9,748 nucleotides of DNA. Origin: Glaciimonas sp. (lineage in GTDB: Bacteria > Pseudomonadota > Gammaproteobacteria > Burkholderiales > Burkholderiaceae). Below the pieces are notes generated by a model. The model had not been told where the DNA came from. It made no database searches and saw only the letters and a program-made list of their open reading frames with translations. The stretch's first letter is position 1. Each line of letters begins with the position of its first letter. The stretch is from contig JACMQE010000158.1 of the NCBI GenBank assembly GCA_014377145.1, forward strand, positions 1 through 9,748. The letters run 5' to 3'. Made by a program: the position numbers and the translations under genes. This document shows, piece after piece, positions 9,256 through 9,748 of this stretch.

Positions 9256-9669
9256 GTGACAGGCGACCGTTCAGGGGACTCTTCACCGAGTTCTGCCCCG
9301 AGCTTCCCCCGTGACCGACGCATCGTTAAAACGGATGAATTTTCATCCGTTTTTCGTTTGCGTCCGGTTTGCCGGACAGCGCATTTCGTTTTGTACATGC
9401 GCATTAGTCCTTTACCGGATGCCAAGGCGCGTTTAGGCGTTGTCGCCGCAAAACGACTAGCGCCGCGGGCTGTTACGCGTAATACCATTAAACGGGTTAC
9501 GCGTGATTTGTTTCGCCTGATGTCTTTGCCGTCCATCGACTGCATTGTGCGTTTATCAAAACCGGTAAACACCAAGGCAGGCCCTGCCACAACAGCGCGC
9601 TTGAAGCGAGAACTGCGGAGTGAATTGAAGCAGTTATTTGCCTCACAAAGTGTTGTGGTTAGCGCGTAA
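9256..9669 (+). CDS. rnpA: Ribonuclease P protein component
   Basis: A basic 137-residue protein that binds the catalytic RNase P RNA and the 5' leader of precursor tRNAs, aiding removal of the leader. The core begins at FPRDRRIVKTDEFSSVF (17-33), continues with HFVLYMR and ARLGVVAAKRLAPRAVTRN, and includes the RNR signature RNTIKR (75-80) that contacts P RNA. IVRLSKP and LKRELRSELKQLF complete the fold. The start is taken as GTG 9256, the only ATG/GTG start in this frame between the rpmH stop and the core; no Shine-Dalgarno sequence is visible, so low translation or coupling to rpmH is likely. The first 16 residues (Ser/Pro-rich) are not conserved in my memory of the family. The codons for KTDEFSSVF form a long perfect palindrome, described separately. 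YidD and YidC usually follow. Confidence 0.95.
   Translation: MTGDRSGDSSPSSAPSFPRDRRIVKTDEFSSVFRLRPVCRTAHFVLYMRISPLPDAKARLGVVAAKRLAPRAVTRNTIKRVTRDLFRLMSLPSIDCIVRLSKPVNTKAGPATTARLKRELRSELKQLFASQSVVVSA
9328..9354 (+). repeat. Perfect 12-base-arm palindrome with T run inside rnpA
   Basis: AAAACGGATGAA (9328-9339) and TTCATCCGTTTT (9342-9353) are perfect complements around TT, and the right arm ends in five T (9350-9354). As RNA it would form a stem of at least ten pairs with a U-rich end, the outline of an intrinsic terminator or attenuator, about 95 bases beyond the rpmH stop and 70 bases into rnpA. Confidence 0.7.
9362..9377 (+). repeat. GC-rich hairpin inside rnpA, next to the palindrome
   Basis: GTCCGG (9362-9367) and CCGGAC (9372-9377) are perfect arms around TTTG. 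It begins eight bases after the T run of the larger palindrome, so the two form tandem hairpins in the rnpA message. Confidence 0.5.
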
Positions 9670-9748
9670 TTGAAACTGGAACGCTCCAATGGCCATGCGA
9701 TGGGTATCTTAGTGGCGTCAAAAAAAGATGCGAAAAGCAATCATGAAA
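9670..9748 (+). other. Spacer after rnpA; possible start of yidD at the window edge
   Basis: 79 bases after the rnpA stop. ATGAAA at 9743-9748 could begin yidD, the usual next gene, but only two codons are inside the window and no clear Shine-Dalgarno sequence precedes it. A GTG at 9710 also opens a frame that runs off the edge. Confidence 0.3.

Noticed and set aside
9084..9740. 218-codon minus-strand ORF opposite rpmH and rnpA
   Set aside because: It is antisense to two certain genes and its composition is that of a shadow frame of arginine-rich coding sequence; no family resemblance.

Overview
The window is the chromosomal replication-origin neighbourhood of a betaproteobacterium, most likely of the family Oxalobacteraceae. 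This placement rests on the proteins read by eye: the DnaA N-terminus, an 827-residue GyrB with the large insertion in the Toprim half, a 44-residue L34, and the order rnpA-rpmH facing dnaA-dnaN-gyrB. The genus cannot be fixed without a search.

Right half (about 2.57-9.75 kb): dnaA, dnaN and gyrB lie head to tail on the minus strand. They are separated by unusually roomy gaps of 320 and 308 bases. rpmH (ribosomal protein L34) and rnpA (RNase P protein) run the other way on the plus strand. The 551-base gap between dnaA and rpmH holds a perfect DnaA box, AT-rich stretches and divergent promoters, and is the best candidate for oriC and for dnaA autoregulation. A second perfect DnaA box lies in the dnaA-dnaN gap. 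Together these genes start replication (DnaA), keep the polymerase on DNA (beta clamp) and relieve supercoils (gyrase), while L34 and RNase P serve translation and tRNA maturation. rnpA carries a perfect 12-bp-arm palindrome with a T-rich end inside its own coding sequence, followed at once by a second hairpin.

Left part (about 0-2.44 kb): this is a decaying accessory region downstream of gyrB. It begins with the C-terminal end of a Tn3-family transposase. Next comes a PhoPQ-activated pathogenicity-related (PqaA-type) lipoprotein/hydrolase gene inactivated by one nonsense change and one frameshift. Last is a Tn3-type resolvase gene broken by two stops and a frameshift. All lesions are single-base changes that still leave the ancestral reading obvious, so decay looks recent. 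No Tn3 terminal inverted repeat was recognised.

Between 2.44 and 2.90 kb there is a 54-codon minus-strand ORF of unknown function followed by a strong palindrome, and then a likely gyrB terminator. I see no tRNA, rRNA, CRISPR array or riboswitch. I found no convincing undescribed system. The most interesting items are the intragenic rnpA palindrome and the reconstructible pseudogenes.
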